Origin: Cornus controversa
Lineage: Eukaryota; Streptophyta; Magnoliopsida; Cornales; Cornaceae
Direction of reading: 5' to 3'
DNA: 64,000 nt
Assembly (NCBI GenBank): GCA_026545225.1
Contig: CM048845.1
Location: 106,157,033-106,221,032 of the forward strand
Shown here piece after piece: positions 1 through 11,493 of the stretch. Under the pieces are notes generated by a model. That model saw only the letters and a list, made by a program, of their open reading frames with translations. It had not been told where the DNA came from and did not search any database. The translations under genes were made by a program, and so were the position numbers. Every line of letters begins with the position of its first letter. The stretch's first letter is position 1.

Positions 1-851
1 AAACTGGTACTAGAAAAATCTAGATCTTAACTGTTTCCAATATTAGCAAGTTGGGTTTAAATCAATAGCACCTTTGTATTTGGTCAGCTTCCTGCTTGTC
101 ATATCATTATCAGGTAGTGTTTGGTTAGTTGCTTAATATCCTCACATTCACGTCAAACAAAAACATGTCCCGAAAATCTTGTACTTGTGCACAGAGATAC
201 TGCAGAAGTTTTTTTGGGTTAGTGATCTTGGATATGTGTTTAAATTATCTGACATGGCTTCTCAAAAGATGTGGTTAAGTGGAGAGAGAGGTACTTCTGA
301 TTCATTCAATCTGTTTTATCTCACCAGGAGTATGGTCAATTCCTGTTGGTGTGTGACTATTACTACGCTGTTTGAAACCTGTCCATCTCCAAATTCGTGC
401 TAGTCCTTTGAAATTTCTCTTCTGTTTATGATTTTTTTGTTTTTTTGGGGTGGTGTTGGGGTTATTTCAGTGGTCCATTTTTATTGGTTGCAATAGCTGG
501 GTCTAATTAAAAGAGTAGGAGAATCATCAGTAAAACTTTTAGACACTTAAGCCTGTATGTGACACTTATTTGTGACTGGCATTGCAATAATATAATGAAA
601 AAAGAAGAAGTCAAGTTTGACTAACATTGGATGTGTACATCATTTTATTTAGCCCGCCATTTCCTCTTCTTTAATAGGTATTTAATGAGCCAAGTACCTT
701 TTTTCTTTAGATCGTAAGTCAATTACTTAAATGTTACATGATTACAGCACATGTCAGATTCCAGTTACATGTTTGTGACTTTCAAACTCAATTAATTGTT
801 CAATACGCATGACAGCATATCATTGTCTTACATTTTTATTCTAACACTCAG
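1..851 (+). other. ZIP gene intron, upstream part (no exon recognised)
   Basis: This stretch precedes the first recognisable ZIP exon and ends in a splice acceptor (AG at 850-851). I see no coding exon that joins in frame to the exon at 852. It is AT-rich with a polypyrimidine stretch before the acceptor. The missing N-terminal exons of the transporter must lie upstream of the window or be too short for me to recognise here. Confidence 0.6.
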
Positions 852-3800
852 TTTCTTGAGCAATATGGCGAAGTAAGTATGTTGGACATAAAAGGAGCAG
901 ATGCAACTAAAGTCATTCTTGTTGTTGGCATCATGACTCTTCATTCATTTGGGGAGGGTTCGGGTGTTGGAGTATCCTTTGCTGGCTCAAAAGGTTTATC
1001 CCAGGGCCTTTTGGTAACTTTGGCTATTGCTGTACACAACATACCAGAGGGCTTAGCTGTGAGTATGGTGCTTGCATCAAGGGGCATTTCTCCACAAAAT
1101 GCAATGTTATGGAGTGTAATTACGTCATTGCCCCAGGTAATATATATATATATATACACTTTTTGGTTACTGAATGCGGTTCAAGTATTTCTTATCATGG
1201 CACAGGCAAATGGATCCTGAGATCATATATTTTTTTCTTTTCTCATGGGACTCAGTAGTTGGAAATAGATATATGAGATATCAAAAGCAGATGGATTTAA
1301 TAGAACTGGACCTGGATAACAACCTTGTATCCTTTAGGATTTGTATAAATCTTCTCATACTATTTTTCACTTGATTTTTGTAGAATATGGTGTAACCTCA
1401 ACGTCACATTATTCAAAACCTTAGATATGGTCTGGTAATGCTACTGTTTTGTGTTTTCTGTTGTGAAAACCCTAAAAAACAGAAGAAAAGTGAAAAGTAT
1501 TTTTTGGTATCACTGCTTTTGTTTTTAAACATTGAAAACAACATCCAAAACAAGCCAAAAAATGGAAGTGAAAAAAAAGGGTCAACCTATTGATGCAGCA
1601 CACAAAGGGCTAATAATACTTAGATACCAGGGATAAAGAACAAAAGAGAAAGAAAGAGGATAAGAAGTTAGAAGATGAGATGAGACTAGAAGAAGGGGGT
1701 GAGAAAATAGACGAAGGAGATGAGAAGACATATTGAAGGAGATAGGCTAGAGAGACTGAAGGATTGAGAAAAGTAAGAACAATAGGGAGAAAAGAAGATA
1801 CAAAGAGGAGTTTGCCAACTCATAATATTATTTCAATAATCAAAAGGTAACTTGATTGATTACATAGTAGCCTTTAGGCCAAACATAAACAAACCCTAAA
1901 ATAATAAAATACTAAAATATCCCTAAAAATAAAACATTACCAAAAATATCAATAAGCATAAACATAAACCCTAATTTACTAAAATTCCTAATTCTATCTT
2001 TCTTTTCCCCTTCTCCAATAGTACTTGCGAGTCATATACGGTTCCAGATCTTGCGTCGTGCCTTGGTCTCCATCAATTCTCCTCGGCTTAGAATAACTCT
2101 TCTTCGAAGAGTTAAAACAAAAGTATCGACCCCAAATAATGCATCCGAGAATGAATTTAGAATTGATAGGCTTAATATGGACAACGTGATCAAGTGTTTT
2201 ATCTTCAGCCAACAAAATCTATAGGATGAACAACTGTAGCAAAAGACAAATTTTTGGAGGAGACAACTCTATCTTGTTTTCTTCAGTTTCTTCAGATATC
2301 TTAAGAGATGAAAATGTTGCACCCTTATGTTCAATTTCCTCATCTGAGGGCAGTAACTAAACTTTGCTCTCAAGAGATGAAGAAACTGTCACCTTCTGCC
2401 CAGTTTCCTCACTTGAGGACTCAAAATGCATTTTGTTGTCATCAATCAATATTGTAGTCAGTCCATCTTCGATTGAAGGTTCTTTCCTTGAGGAAGTGTT
2501 AATCAGTTTGCATTGCTCAACAAATTGTACTAATTTTGAAAGCTCTTTAGCTATTTCCTTCAATTGGGAACCATAACTCACATGAAGCTCTTCATGGAAT
2601 TGGTCAACAGACTTCTTCAAACCAACAATGCCCTTCTCAAGAATATCGACTCTACGTTCTGTGCGTTGGAACCTCTGTTTTAATGCAGGGTAGGAACGGT
2701 AAGAATCATTTGCATCATATGAAAGGTGGGAACAATAAGGAATATATGATTCACGTGAATTATATGAATCATTCGAAGCATAAAAAGTATAAGAAGAACG
2801 ACCACTGGTTCGAATCATATGAAACATATCTTCTTTTTCTTTTTTCTCTTCAATCGAAAAATAAGGGAGAAGAGAATATACAGAGAAGAGTTTGCAAACT
2901 CACAATAGTATTTCAATAATCAAAAGCTGACTTGGTTGATTACATAGTAGCCTTTATATAGGTCAAACATAAACAAACCCTAAAATAATAAAATACTAAA
3001 ATATCTCTAAAAATGAAACATTACCAAAAATATCAATAAGCATAAATATAAACCCTAATTTACTAAAATTCCTAATTCTATCTTTCTTTTCCCCTTCTCC
3101 AATAGTACTTGCGAGTCATATACGGTTCCAGATCTTGCGTCGTGCCTTGGTCTCCATCAATTAGCTATCAAATAGACAACGAACCAGAGAGAAAGAAGGG
3201 GATGAGAGGACAGAAGTTGAGATGAGACTAGAAGAAGGGGGTGAGAAGACAGACGAAGAAGATGAGAAAATAGACTGAACGAGATAGGCTAGAGAGACTG
3301 AGTGATTAAGAAGAGCAAGAACAAGAGGGAGAAGAAGAGATACGGAGGAGTTCACAAACTCACGAAATATAGTTCAATAATCAAAGTTGAATTGTTTAGT
3401 TACATCGAAGCCTTTATATAGGCAAAACATAAATAAACCCTAAAATAGTAAAATACTAAAATATCCCTTAAAATAAAACATTACCAAAAATATCAATAAG
3501 CATAAATATAAACCCTAATTTACTAAAATTCCTAATTCTAGCTTTCTTTTCCCCTTCTCCAATAGTACTTGCGAGTCATAGACGGTTCTAGATCTTGCGT
3601 CATGCCTTGGTCTCCATCACCTATGTTGTCTTGAAAGTGGAAGGGCCAAAGCACAGGGAAGCGGGCATCAAACGTAACATCTTTTAAAAAACTATAAGCA
3701 AACACAAACAATAGTAAACAGAAGTAGTAAACATAAAACACAAAAAAGTAGCAGTACCAAACTACCCCTCTTATTTTCTTTCAAGGCTTTGTATTTTGTT

Positions 3801-6800
3801 GATAACTGAACCACAGGCATAAGAGGAACCTCAGCCTTTTAATTTTATATGGAGTTGCTGTGAGGTTAAAGTTTTACTTCTTTTTCCTTGTATGCCTTAC
3901 TTAATGTCTCCAGTTTCAACTCAATGGCCACTCACATCTTTTTCTGCTGCAGCCTATTGTAGCAGTCCCTTCATTCATATGTGCAGATGCATTTAACAAG
4001 TTCCTGCCATTTTGTACGGGATTTGCTGCTGGGTGCATGATCTGGATGGTCATGGCAGAAGTCCTTCCAGATGCATTCAAGGTAAAATGCCTGATATTCT
4101 GGTTGAATACTTGATCTTGAGGATGCCTTCCCCACCTCCCCATTGTCGTGTACTGCTGTACATCTTTTCTTGTAATAAACAGTAGTTTAATGAAAGCTGG
4201 ATTTTTATTTTTATTTTTATTGTTATTAAATGATAATTATCTTTGAGTTAGTGCTTATGTGCATTTAAGAAAAGAATGAGGCATGCCATATTGTTTTTAA
4301 TTTGCAATCTTATAATAGTTAACACATGCTTCAAATAGAGAGGAACATTTTATAACCTTTGAAAATGGATCGGACAATGTTCAAATGAGTTAGACAAGCA
4401 ACATTTTAAAGATTATAAAATTATAACAAGAAAATACTTGATAGCATAACATAGCATAGTTCTGGTAGATGTATACGCATGAAATAAAAGACATTCCATC
4501 TGACAGGAAAAGGAAATGGAGGATAAAAAAAGCAAAATAGATAGATTTTGAAGAAGCAGATGGTGGAACTTTGAGAAAGAAAAATTATTACTATTTAAGA
4601 TAGCTTATGTTACGCAGACTTGTCACTTTGCCCTAGGGTGTCCATGTTAATACAACACAATACAAATATGGGTACATGGCATGGTAAGACACGGTTGTTT
4701 TTCTGAACTTGTGAAGAAAAGAAGAGGAAGAAGAAAAATAAGAAAGGGGAAAAAAGTTACTAGCCTTTTTCCTGCAGTTCAACTCTCCCAAAGCCAAAGC
4801 ATAGTTGGAATAGTTTGCACAAGGTCCTTTCCTAACTATTCATCCCTGTTGGAGTTGGAAAACTTTGTCAGAATGATTTTCCGGAGATATTCCTGGCAGC
4901 AATAAACACGCTAGAGTTTCCCCTTATTGAAACAGTTGGTGTAAATAAGGGGACATCCCTCTCCTTCGTCCACACTTATTTTAAGGACCACTTGACACTT
5001 TATTAGTATTTGTGCTAAATTTTAGGCTGTAGAAGGATTTGTTGCTTAGACACTACCCGTACTCAAGTCTAGGTAACATAGAATAAATATGAAAAAACAG
5101 AAAATGGAATTTAGAAAAGATGAATGATTGTATTAAAGGGTAGGAAGATGTCCTTGGAGAGTAATTTTGTAATAGAATGGCAATTGCCTAGAGTGATAAC
5201 ACGGCAAGTTTTTGGACAGGCTATCAACCAGATGGCGTGTGTGTGTATAATTAATGAAATGCACAATGGAGCAGTTTGTGGCATGAGAAAAGTTGGAGTA
5301 GAGAAGTGAATTTCCTCAAGCAATATGATAGTTTGATTTGCTAAAGATACAATTTTAGTTTATGAAATTGAGGTATGGGTAAGTTCTAAATTAGAACTAT
5401 GGAGATGCTTTATGATTTCAAGGTTACACGGTGGCTAAGGATTGGCATATAGCATTTTGGAACAAGACTTTTTTTACTAAAACTAGGGTGGAAATCAAGA
5501 AATTGAGAAAACTGATGTCTAGGAGTGTTTCAAAAGGAATTATTTCTTTTACTATGGATAGATCAACTGGAGGGATGATGGATTGAGAGGGAGCAATGAC
5601 CTTAGGGTTTATCCTCATCTATAAATCGCTTATGTTGATAATATAAAATGTTAAGTATTCATGATACCATAGCTGCCAAAGGCGTGCCCCAGGAGCAGTA
5701 GTTGTGCTTGGACGATGGCTAGGCGAGGCGCCTTCAATAAGGCGCATGCCTTTGCATCTGATGCGCCAGGCACAAGTCGCACCTCAGGTGCGCCTAATAG
5801 AAAACACTTATTATTATTATTATTTTCCCTTACTTTTTAGCATGTGGTTGGTGTATTTTTGTGTTACGGTGGACTCTACACCATATAATACAATCTCTAA
5901 CCGTAAAAGAAAAAAAGGGTCAATCAATAGATTCGATACAATCAGTTGATTTAGGGCTTTCTGGAAGTTGATACCCAGGGACAATCTACAATTTGGGCTT
6001 TTTGGACATCGAGTTCTTCTCTGGCAACATTTCTTTCTTCTTCTTGTTCTGCTCTGTTTTTTGTTTCTTTTTTTTTTCCCTCCTTATTGCTTTGTTTTTT
6101 TATTCTCTGTTCAACTTCTTTCTTTATTTTCTTTTTCTGGTCTTTCTATTCTTTTTTCTCTCTTTCTTTTATTTTTTATTTTTTTATGAACTCTTAATTT
6201 GTATATGTTTTATGGTTTGTTTCTCTAATGTGTGCAGGGGCGTAGCCAGGAATTTGTACAAGTGGGTACGAACGCAAAAGTTCGGGCTATAATTTATTTT
6301 TTATAAAACTAAGTGGGTACATGACTCAAAATTTAATAGGTGATTACATTTCTAAACTCCAAAAAATTGCATTTACTATATATATAAAAAAAAAATTATA
6401 GAGTTAAGTGGGTACTAATGTACCCACTGGGGCCTTAATGGCTACGCCCCTGAATGTGTGTAATAGTTGCTAAAGCATATTATCACAAAAAACACTGAAA
6501 TCCTGAAATTGGGATATTATGTATTCTCATTTTGTGCTTTGATGTTCTCATGTTTTTGGCTAAACAGTAGTTTGAGGTTATTGAGCAATTGTTATTGCTG
6601 GCTTTGTATTATTGGCTACAAATTTTTTTTTTCCAACTTGCGCTTCGCTTCAATCAAGCCCACGCCTTAGGCTCCAGGAGGCTGCTTTAGCTCCTTGAGC
6701 CTTTAACAACTATGCATGATACATCCATAACATGAGTGAAGTTGAAATAAGAATGTTGATATGGACGACTGACATCGTGAGAGAAGATATAATCATATAG

Positions 6801-9800
6801 TAAATGGAATAAGAAATATAGAGCAATTAATGGTGGCACTAAATAAGGAGAAAGCATAAGAAAGTTGTCTGAAATCTTCTCGTCATCTGCACTGAAGACC
6901 TACTACTGCTGGTAGGAGCTATTGATTCAAGTAGTCACCAAGGACAAGTCGGGGAGAGTAGATATGGTGGCTAGCTGGTTTGTCATCTAATTGAAAAAAT
7001 TGGCCCCAGATAGAATTAATTTGTGAAAAAAAATTATGTTGCCAACTCTACGTAATTGACTTTTAGGCTAAGGAAACCTTCTTTGGCTGCAGTGAAAGAT
7101 GATGTATCAATGGGTTTTTAGTATTACATAAACCTCATGAAGGAATGTGTGCTGAATGCAGTGTGGTGGCCCTTAGAGATTCCTGACACCAAATAAAGCT
7201 CATCAAAGTATTTAAAACCCACATGGTAGGGGAATATTATCAATGGTTGGGATCTGTTGTCAATTAATTCACGTCACAATGAACCTCTAATGCTGCATGT
7301 TTAGGTCATTCAATTTGATTGATTCACAATAGAAGGAAACTCGCTTGGCAAGTCCATTTGATGGTTGTCACTCCTTTTGCACCAATAATTTATATAATCG
7401 GCTGTTATTCTGACATATTAATGTCTATTCGATTGTAGTGTCGACAATTGTACCCTTTCATGTCACATGTTCTTATTCTTACAAGTATTATTGAAATGTT
7501 TATTACCTCTATAAATTTGAAGTTAAGGTCTGGCCTTTTATTGATGTCCATTAAAATTTAAGTCCCTTTTTAGTTCTGTAACATGAATATTGCATTGCCA
7601 CTACCCAGTTTTTCTTCTTTTGGTATGCTTTAGTTATCTAGTTCATTGCTGCAGGTACATGTGTTCATGTATTCGCGTTTGTGTGTGGGCCAATTATTGC
7701 AAAGAACCCTGACCTTTAATTTCTGTTATGTACAATTTATGGTATCTTATGATATTGCAAATAATTTTGAGCCTAGTGTTCTGTCATGCTCATGCTTACT
7801 GTTATGGACTTGCTTTCATTCTCCGCTCGAGTTGGATAATGAGTTCTGAGTAGCAAAGCCCGTCACTTATACATGGCTGCATGTTACATGCCATTTTTTA
7901 TGGTCAGTTCTAGTGGTTCCTATTTTGTTGTTTCATAATTTTGATTGCAAACTTTCTTTGTACATTCTGTTGTGTTCTTACATGGTTATCAACTGCTTAA
8001 ACTTCTAAAAAATGTTTCACTTCTTTAGAGATCCAAATCTGGACTAAACACAATTCTCCTCTGTCACCCCTCACAACGAACAAGTAGGAAACATAGATGC
8101 TTTAGTTACTAAATCTAAAAGCTCTAGACTTGTATACTGCAAATTTATATTGAGAACCTGAATGGGTTCCTTGGTTTCTCATACTATTTCTGATATTACT
8201 AATTTTTCATGTCCTAAACTTTGATACGAGTTCTTCTCTGGATATCTTTTTTGGGTTCTAGGAAGCCTCTCCATCTCATGTTGCATCAGCAGCTACGCTT
8301 TCAGTCGCATTTATGGAATCACTTAGTGTTGTATTTCAAAATTTCAGCCAGAACTATGGGTAAGTTGTTTCCAGTACGGAAGTGTCGACCATCTGCGTAT
8401 GGTACATAACTGATTCTCTGAAGTGCTTTTTGGTATCTTATTTTGCCCCTAATTACATCCTCAAAGTGGTCATATGGCATATTAAAGTGCTCACTTCATA
8501 TATGCTGGAAGTGTATTCTTCATTCTTTTGAAAAAGTATCGCCAGTGCTCCATTCATTTGGCATGGATGAGTTAACTTTATTACATCGTTACCTTTTCTT
8601 TGATACAGGAGGGGTAATATATTTACATGGTGAAAAAACAAAAAAAATTATTATGCATATGAAAATTACCTCAAACTGTGATCAAGAACCTCAAGGCACA
8701 ATTCAAGAGACTCTATGTCTACCCAGGTTTAAGTCTCAGGCTTTAGGCCTTGAGTGGCAGTTTAACGAGTTCATGATTCCTAGTATTAAGCAAGCTTTTT
8801 TGTTGTTTTTCCCCACAAATATGTATTTACCCATCCGACCACAGAAGGATGGGTTCTTGCCATACCAAAAGTGTCAGGCTGTGGAAAAGCAACAAATCAC
8901 CTTGTGTTTTTATTTGGCTTTGGATTAGGTTGTAATATCAATATCCATCTTTACCCCAAAAATTATCTAACTGATCATAATTTGGGGTAAAAACTGCACA
9001 AGTTATGGCATAATAGTGGGTAGCATTCCCCCCTTTTCACTAAATTTCAATTGCTTTATATGCAGCTTGGAGGATGTTTCTGGCTTCTTTGTTTCACTGC
9101 TTTTTGGTCTTGGGCCATTGCTTGGTGGCGTTGTTCTTGTTGCATTTGCTCTAGCTTTCCGTCTTCAGCATGCTCTTCTCAGTGGTGTAGCCTCTGGCAT
9201 TGCCTTTGTCCTTGGTGCCTGGCGACCATTACAGCTACTTGTGTCTTCAAAGATGGGATTTTTCCCCCTGGTTGTGCTGCTTGGCATGGGATCTGCATTT
9301 GTCCATATTTCAACGTCCAGTGCTTTGAGGCTTGCAAACCGCAAAAAGACTTCAGCAGATACCTTATCTGCAGTGACAGGATTTCCATTGAGTGCCCTCA
9401 CACTTCAGTCATTCTTGTCATGTGTGGCAGTTGCCCTCCATGCTCTGGCTGAGGGACTTGCATTAGGAGTGGCTGCACCTAAAGCTTATGGTCTTGGTCG
9501 ACACATGGTCCTTCCAGTCTCGTTGCATGGACTCCCAAGGGGTGCTGCTGTGGCTAGCTGTATCTTTGGGGCAACTGACAGCTGGCATGGATCCCTTGCA
9601 GCCTCTGCGCTAATTGGGTTTGTGGGCCCGTTGTCTGCAATTGCAGCGATACTCACGGGAATCGACTATAGTGGTCTGGACCATGTGATGGTGTTTGCAT
9701 GTGGGGGATTACTCCCATGTTTTGGTGACATAATTGGAAGAGCAGTGAGGCTGGACACAAAGAAGAGTAGTCTTGGGCTCATTGCAGGCATTGGAGTCGC

Positions 9801-9879
9801 CAGTGTCTGCCTAACGTGCACCAAGTTGGTTTGCTTGCACACACCTTACTGTAACTCTGCACCAGAGGCTGTCAGATGA
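852..9879 (+). CDS. ZIP-family putative zinc transporter, C-terminal part (At3g08650 type)
   Basis: This is a multi-pass membrane carrier of the ZIP family, predicted to move Zn2+ or a similar divalent metal into the cytosol. Four coding exons are visible: 852-1136, 3953-4081, 8262-8359 and 9066-9879 (stop TGA). All have GT-AG borders and join in frame into about 441 residues. The family member I recognise is about 600 residues, so roughly 150-180 N-terminal residues are off-window. Exon 1 carries two ZIP signatures, HSFGEG and HNIPEG (codons from 1035). The last exon carries HALAEGLALG and HGLPRG, with His/Glu metal-site residues in the membrane helices, and ends CNSAPEAVR. The introns are large (2.8, 4.2 and 0.7 kb), the first two because of transposons, but no exon is damaged, so the gene is probably functional. 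It converges on the RETICULATA-RELATED gene. Family assignment is from motifs and remembered similarity. Confidence 0.93.
1591..3619 (-). mobile_element. Short non-autonomous LTR retrotransposon with three LTR copies
   Basis: Direct repeats of one LTR occur at 1591-2075, about 2860-3159 (truncated) and about 3160-3619. Each ends in TCTCCATCA; the outer left copy begins TGATGCAG, giving TG...CA ends. The whole block is flanked by the 5-bp target duplication CCTAT (1586-1590 and 3620-3624). On the minus strand a purine-rich tract (GCCGAGGAGAAT) lies directly before the LTR at 2075, so the element reads right to left. The interior (2076-2860) has a 156-codon minus-strand frame (2357-2827) with a predicted coiled coil but no recognisable gag, protease or RT. 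It lies in the ZIP intron 1137-3952. A tract at 1660-1800 is purine-rich. A solo LTR of the same family is at 62842-63238. Confidence 0.8.
2357..2827 (-). CDS. Internal ORF of the short LTR element
   Basis: The frame has 156 codons from an ATG to a stop. The N-terminal 50 residues are rich in Ser, Tyr, Asn and Asp. The middle (about 52-110) has heptad-like Leu/Val spacing with LEKGIVGLKKSV, suggesting a coiled coil. The C-terminus is acidic and Ser-rich. It lies between LTR copies and reads in the direction of the element. It could be a gag-like remnant or a captured sequence; I do not recognise the family. Confidence 0.35.
   Translation of the reverse strand: MFHMIRTSGRSSYTFYASNDSYNSRESYIPYCSHLSYDANDSYRSYPALKQRFQRTERRVDILEKGIVGLKKSVDQFHEELHVSYGSQLKEIAKELSKLVQFVEQCKLINTSSRKEPSIEDGLTTILIDDNKMHFESSSEETGQKVTVSSSLESKV
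4082..5667 (+). other. ZIP intron, first part (nothing recognised)
   Basis: This is intronic DNA between the exon ending at 4081 and the hAT element at 5668. It is AT-rich, with only short chance frames and no clear transposon termini. Confidence 0.5.
5668..6714. mobile_element. hAT-like non-autonomous DNA transposon
   Basis: Terminal inverted repeats are CATAGCTGCCAAAGG at the left and the reverse complement of CATAGTTGTTAAAGG at the right. The flanking 8-bp duplication CATGATAC (5660-5667 and 6715-6722) fits the hAT superfamily. The subterminal regions are GC-rich (GCGCC, AGGCG motifs), unlike the AT-rich intron around them. No transposase is readable; the middle is T-rich. It sits in the ZIP intron 4082-8261 and is itself the target of a smaller hAT MITE. 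Confidence 0.8.
6235..6452. mobile_element. hAT MITE nested inside the larger hAT element
   Basis: This 218-bp element has termini CAGGGGCGTAGCC and GGCTACGCCCCTG as inverted repeats. It has a perfect 8-bp target duplication AATGTGTG (6227-6234 and 6453-6460). The interior repeats GTGGGTAC-like motifs near both ends. It has no coding capacity. The intact duplication and near-perfect ends suggest a recent insertion, later than the host element. Confidence 0.92.
6715..8261 (+). other. ZIP intron, second part (nothing recognised)
   Basis: This is intronic DNA up to the acceptor TTCTAG at 8256-8261. It has no recognised transposon ends and no convincing coding sequence. Confidence 0.5.
8360..9065 (+). 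other. ZIP last intron
   Basis: The donor GTAAG follows TATGG at 8359 and the acceptor TGCAG ends at 9065. A 161-codon open frame at 8443-8928 crosses the intron, but it resembles nothing I know and contradicts the splice frame, so I do not call it. Confidence 0.7.
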
Positions 9880-11493
9880 TCATGTAATTATCTAGGTTTA
9901 CAAATGTGAATGCACTTGGACACAGCCATGCTGCATACAAGTTATGGTACACAAATGGAAGAGAGGATGATCCTTATAATGCTTGTAGAATAGAGTTCGG
10001 AGAGAGTTGGATAAAAGAAAGAATTATACAGGATAATTTCTCACTGCAAGGAGAGAAAAGGAAAATGGTATTTTTGCTTGCACACTCCCTATGTTTGCTG
10101 ACAGCAGTACAGTTGTATTTCTTTACCTTACATTGCTAGGAGAGCTCTTCATTTGATTTTCACTTCAGTATACACACACAATCTTAAAATAGAATTATTA
10201 TTCCTTACCCAGAATTTTAATCCAATTTTTCACGATTTCAGAAGGCTGGACTTGATCATAAATTTGAGGTTTGTTCGAATCTGGTTTGTCCAAACACCAC
10301 AGTCGGAACTAATCTGGATTTTCAGTCCGAGTTGAATATGAATTTTAACCTGACTCTTATGTATGATATATGAAAAAAGTTGGCTTGACCAAGTTTTAGC
10401 CTGATTCCCAGTCCATGTGACTTGACGCATACCTAACCGACTAAGAGTAGTGCTAATATGAGGTCGACCTTTGTCATGCACAACGGTGAAAATAATAATT
10501 TAATTTAGTCAACAAGTCAATAGAAAGAGAATGTAAGAATTTAACCGGCTTGGGGATCAACTAAAATGTTTTTGACTGTTTCTTGTCTGACATAGAGAAG
10601 ATAAAAAAAAAGTGCCAGAGGTCATCCATCACAAGCAGCAAACACCCAGGTATCTGTCAGTTTGCAGCATATGCTGCACCAACCCACTAATTATGTAAAC
10701 CAACCACACCTGAAGAATTTCTACCAAACTCTTCCAATGCCCTCACAAGTCTCTGTTACCTCTCTTCCACTCATCTGTGACAATCTGCAGCAACCACTAA
10801 TTTTCATCCATACCACCAACCAAGAGATTTTTCTACCATACTCCTCCAATGCACTTGGATTTCTCTGTTAAATCACCAAACTTCATTGTCCAGCTATTGT
10901 CAATACCTCAAAGATTAGAGAACATTATATTATACTGCAATAAATTTGAAGAAAAAATGATCCTGTGAAAAACACAAGAATTTTCTTGTTTTGGTTGTGA
11001 TCAAACAGGAACACAGTTGACAAATTTCTAGTACCAAATGTGAAAAACATTCCAGATGTAACTTCAATATTTACTGCAGCTACCATATTAACAAAAAGAT
11101 TTGGAAGAAAGAGACGCAAACCGGAATAAAACAGATTCAAGATTAACTGCTTGTAACAAAAATTTGTAAATGCAGCTCCTAACCATCACAACTAGCAGAG
11201 AATATGAATAATGGGGAGACCACTCAACCAAATCAAACCTTACCTTCTGTTAATTAAAAACCACCATACTGCTAATAATTGTGGACAGAACACGAAAATT
11301 TTTGAGCTCAGACTCATCAGCAGTAGTAAATCACTTTACAAATCAGCAGGTCCATGCCTGCTGGATTACCAACTAGGAGGCTATTAAGTTAGATCATCAT
11401 TTTGGATACAATAACCACCGAGTCTGATTTATTTAGAGAAAAGATAGAAAAGAGAAACACAATTCTAAAGAACAGCCAATAAGATGAACCAAA
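9880..11493. other. Convergent intergenic region between ZIP and RETICULATA-RELATED genes
   Basis: This region holds the 3' ends of two convergent genes. Around 10640-10880 there is a diverged tandem duplication: two segments about 120 bp apart share an ACCAACC-ACTAATT start and a TTTCTACCA-ACTC-TCCAATGC core. The stretch 10240-10480 has relic-like sequence (TTCGAATCTGG, GGTCGACC) but no ends I can define. No gene is seen. Confidence 0.5.

Noticed and set aside
179-403. A further upstream ZIP exon
   Set aside because: The frame does not join the exon at 852, and the residues do not resemble a ZIP N-terminal region.
8443-8928. 161-codon open frame as a small gene
   Set aside because: It lies inside the last ZIP intron, has no recognisable motif and no splice or start context, and the ZIP splice frame around it is clear.
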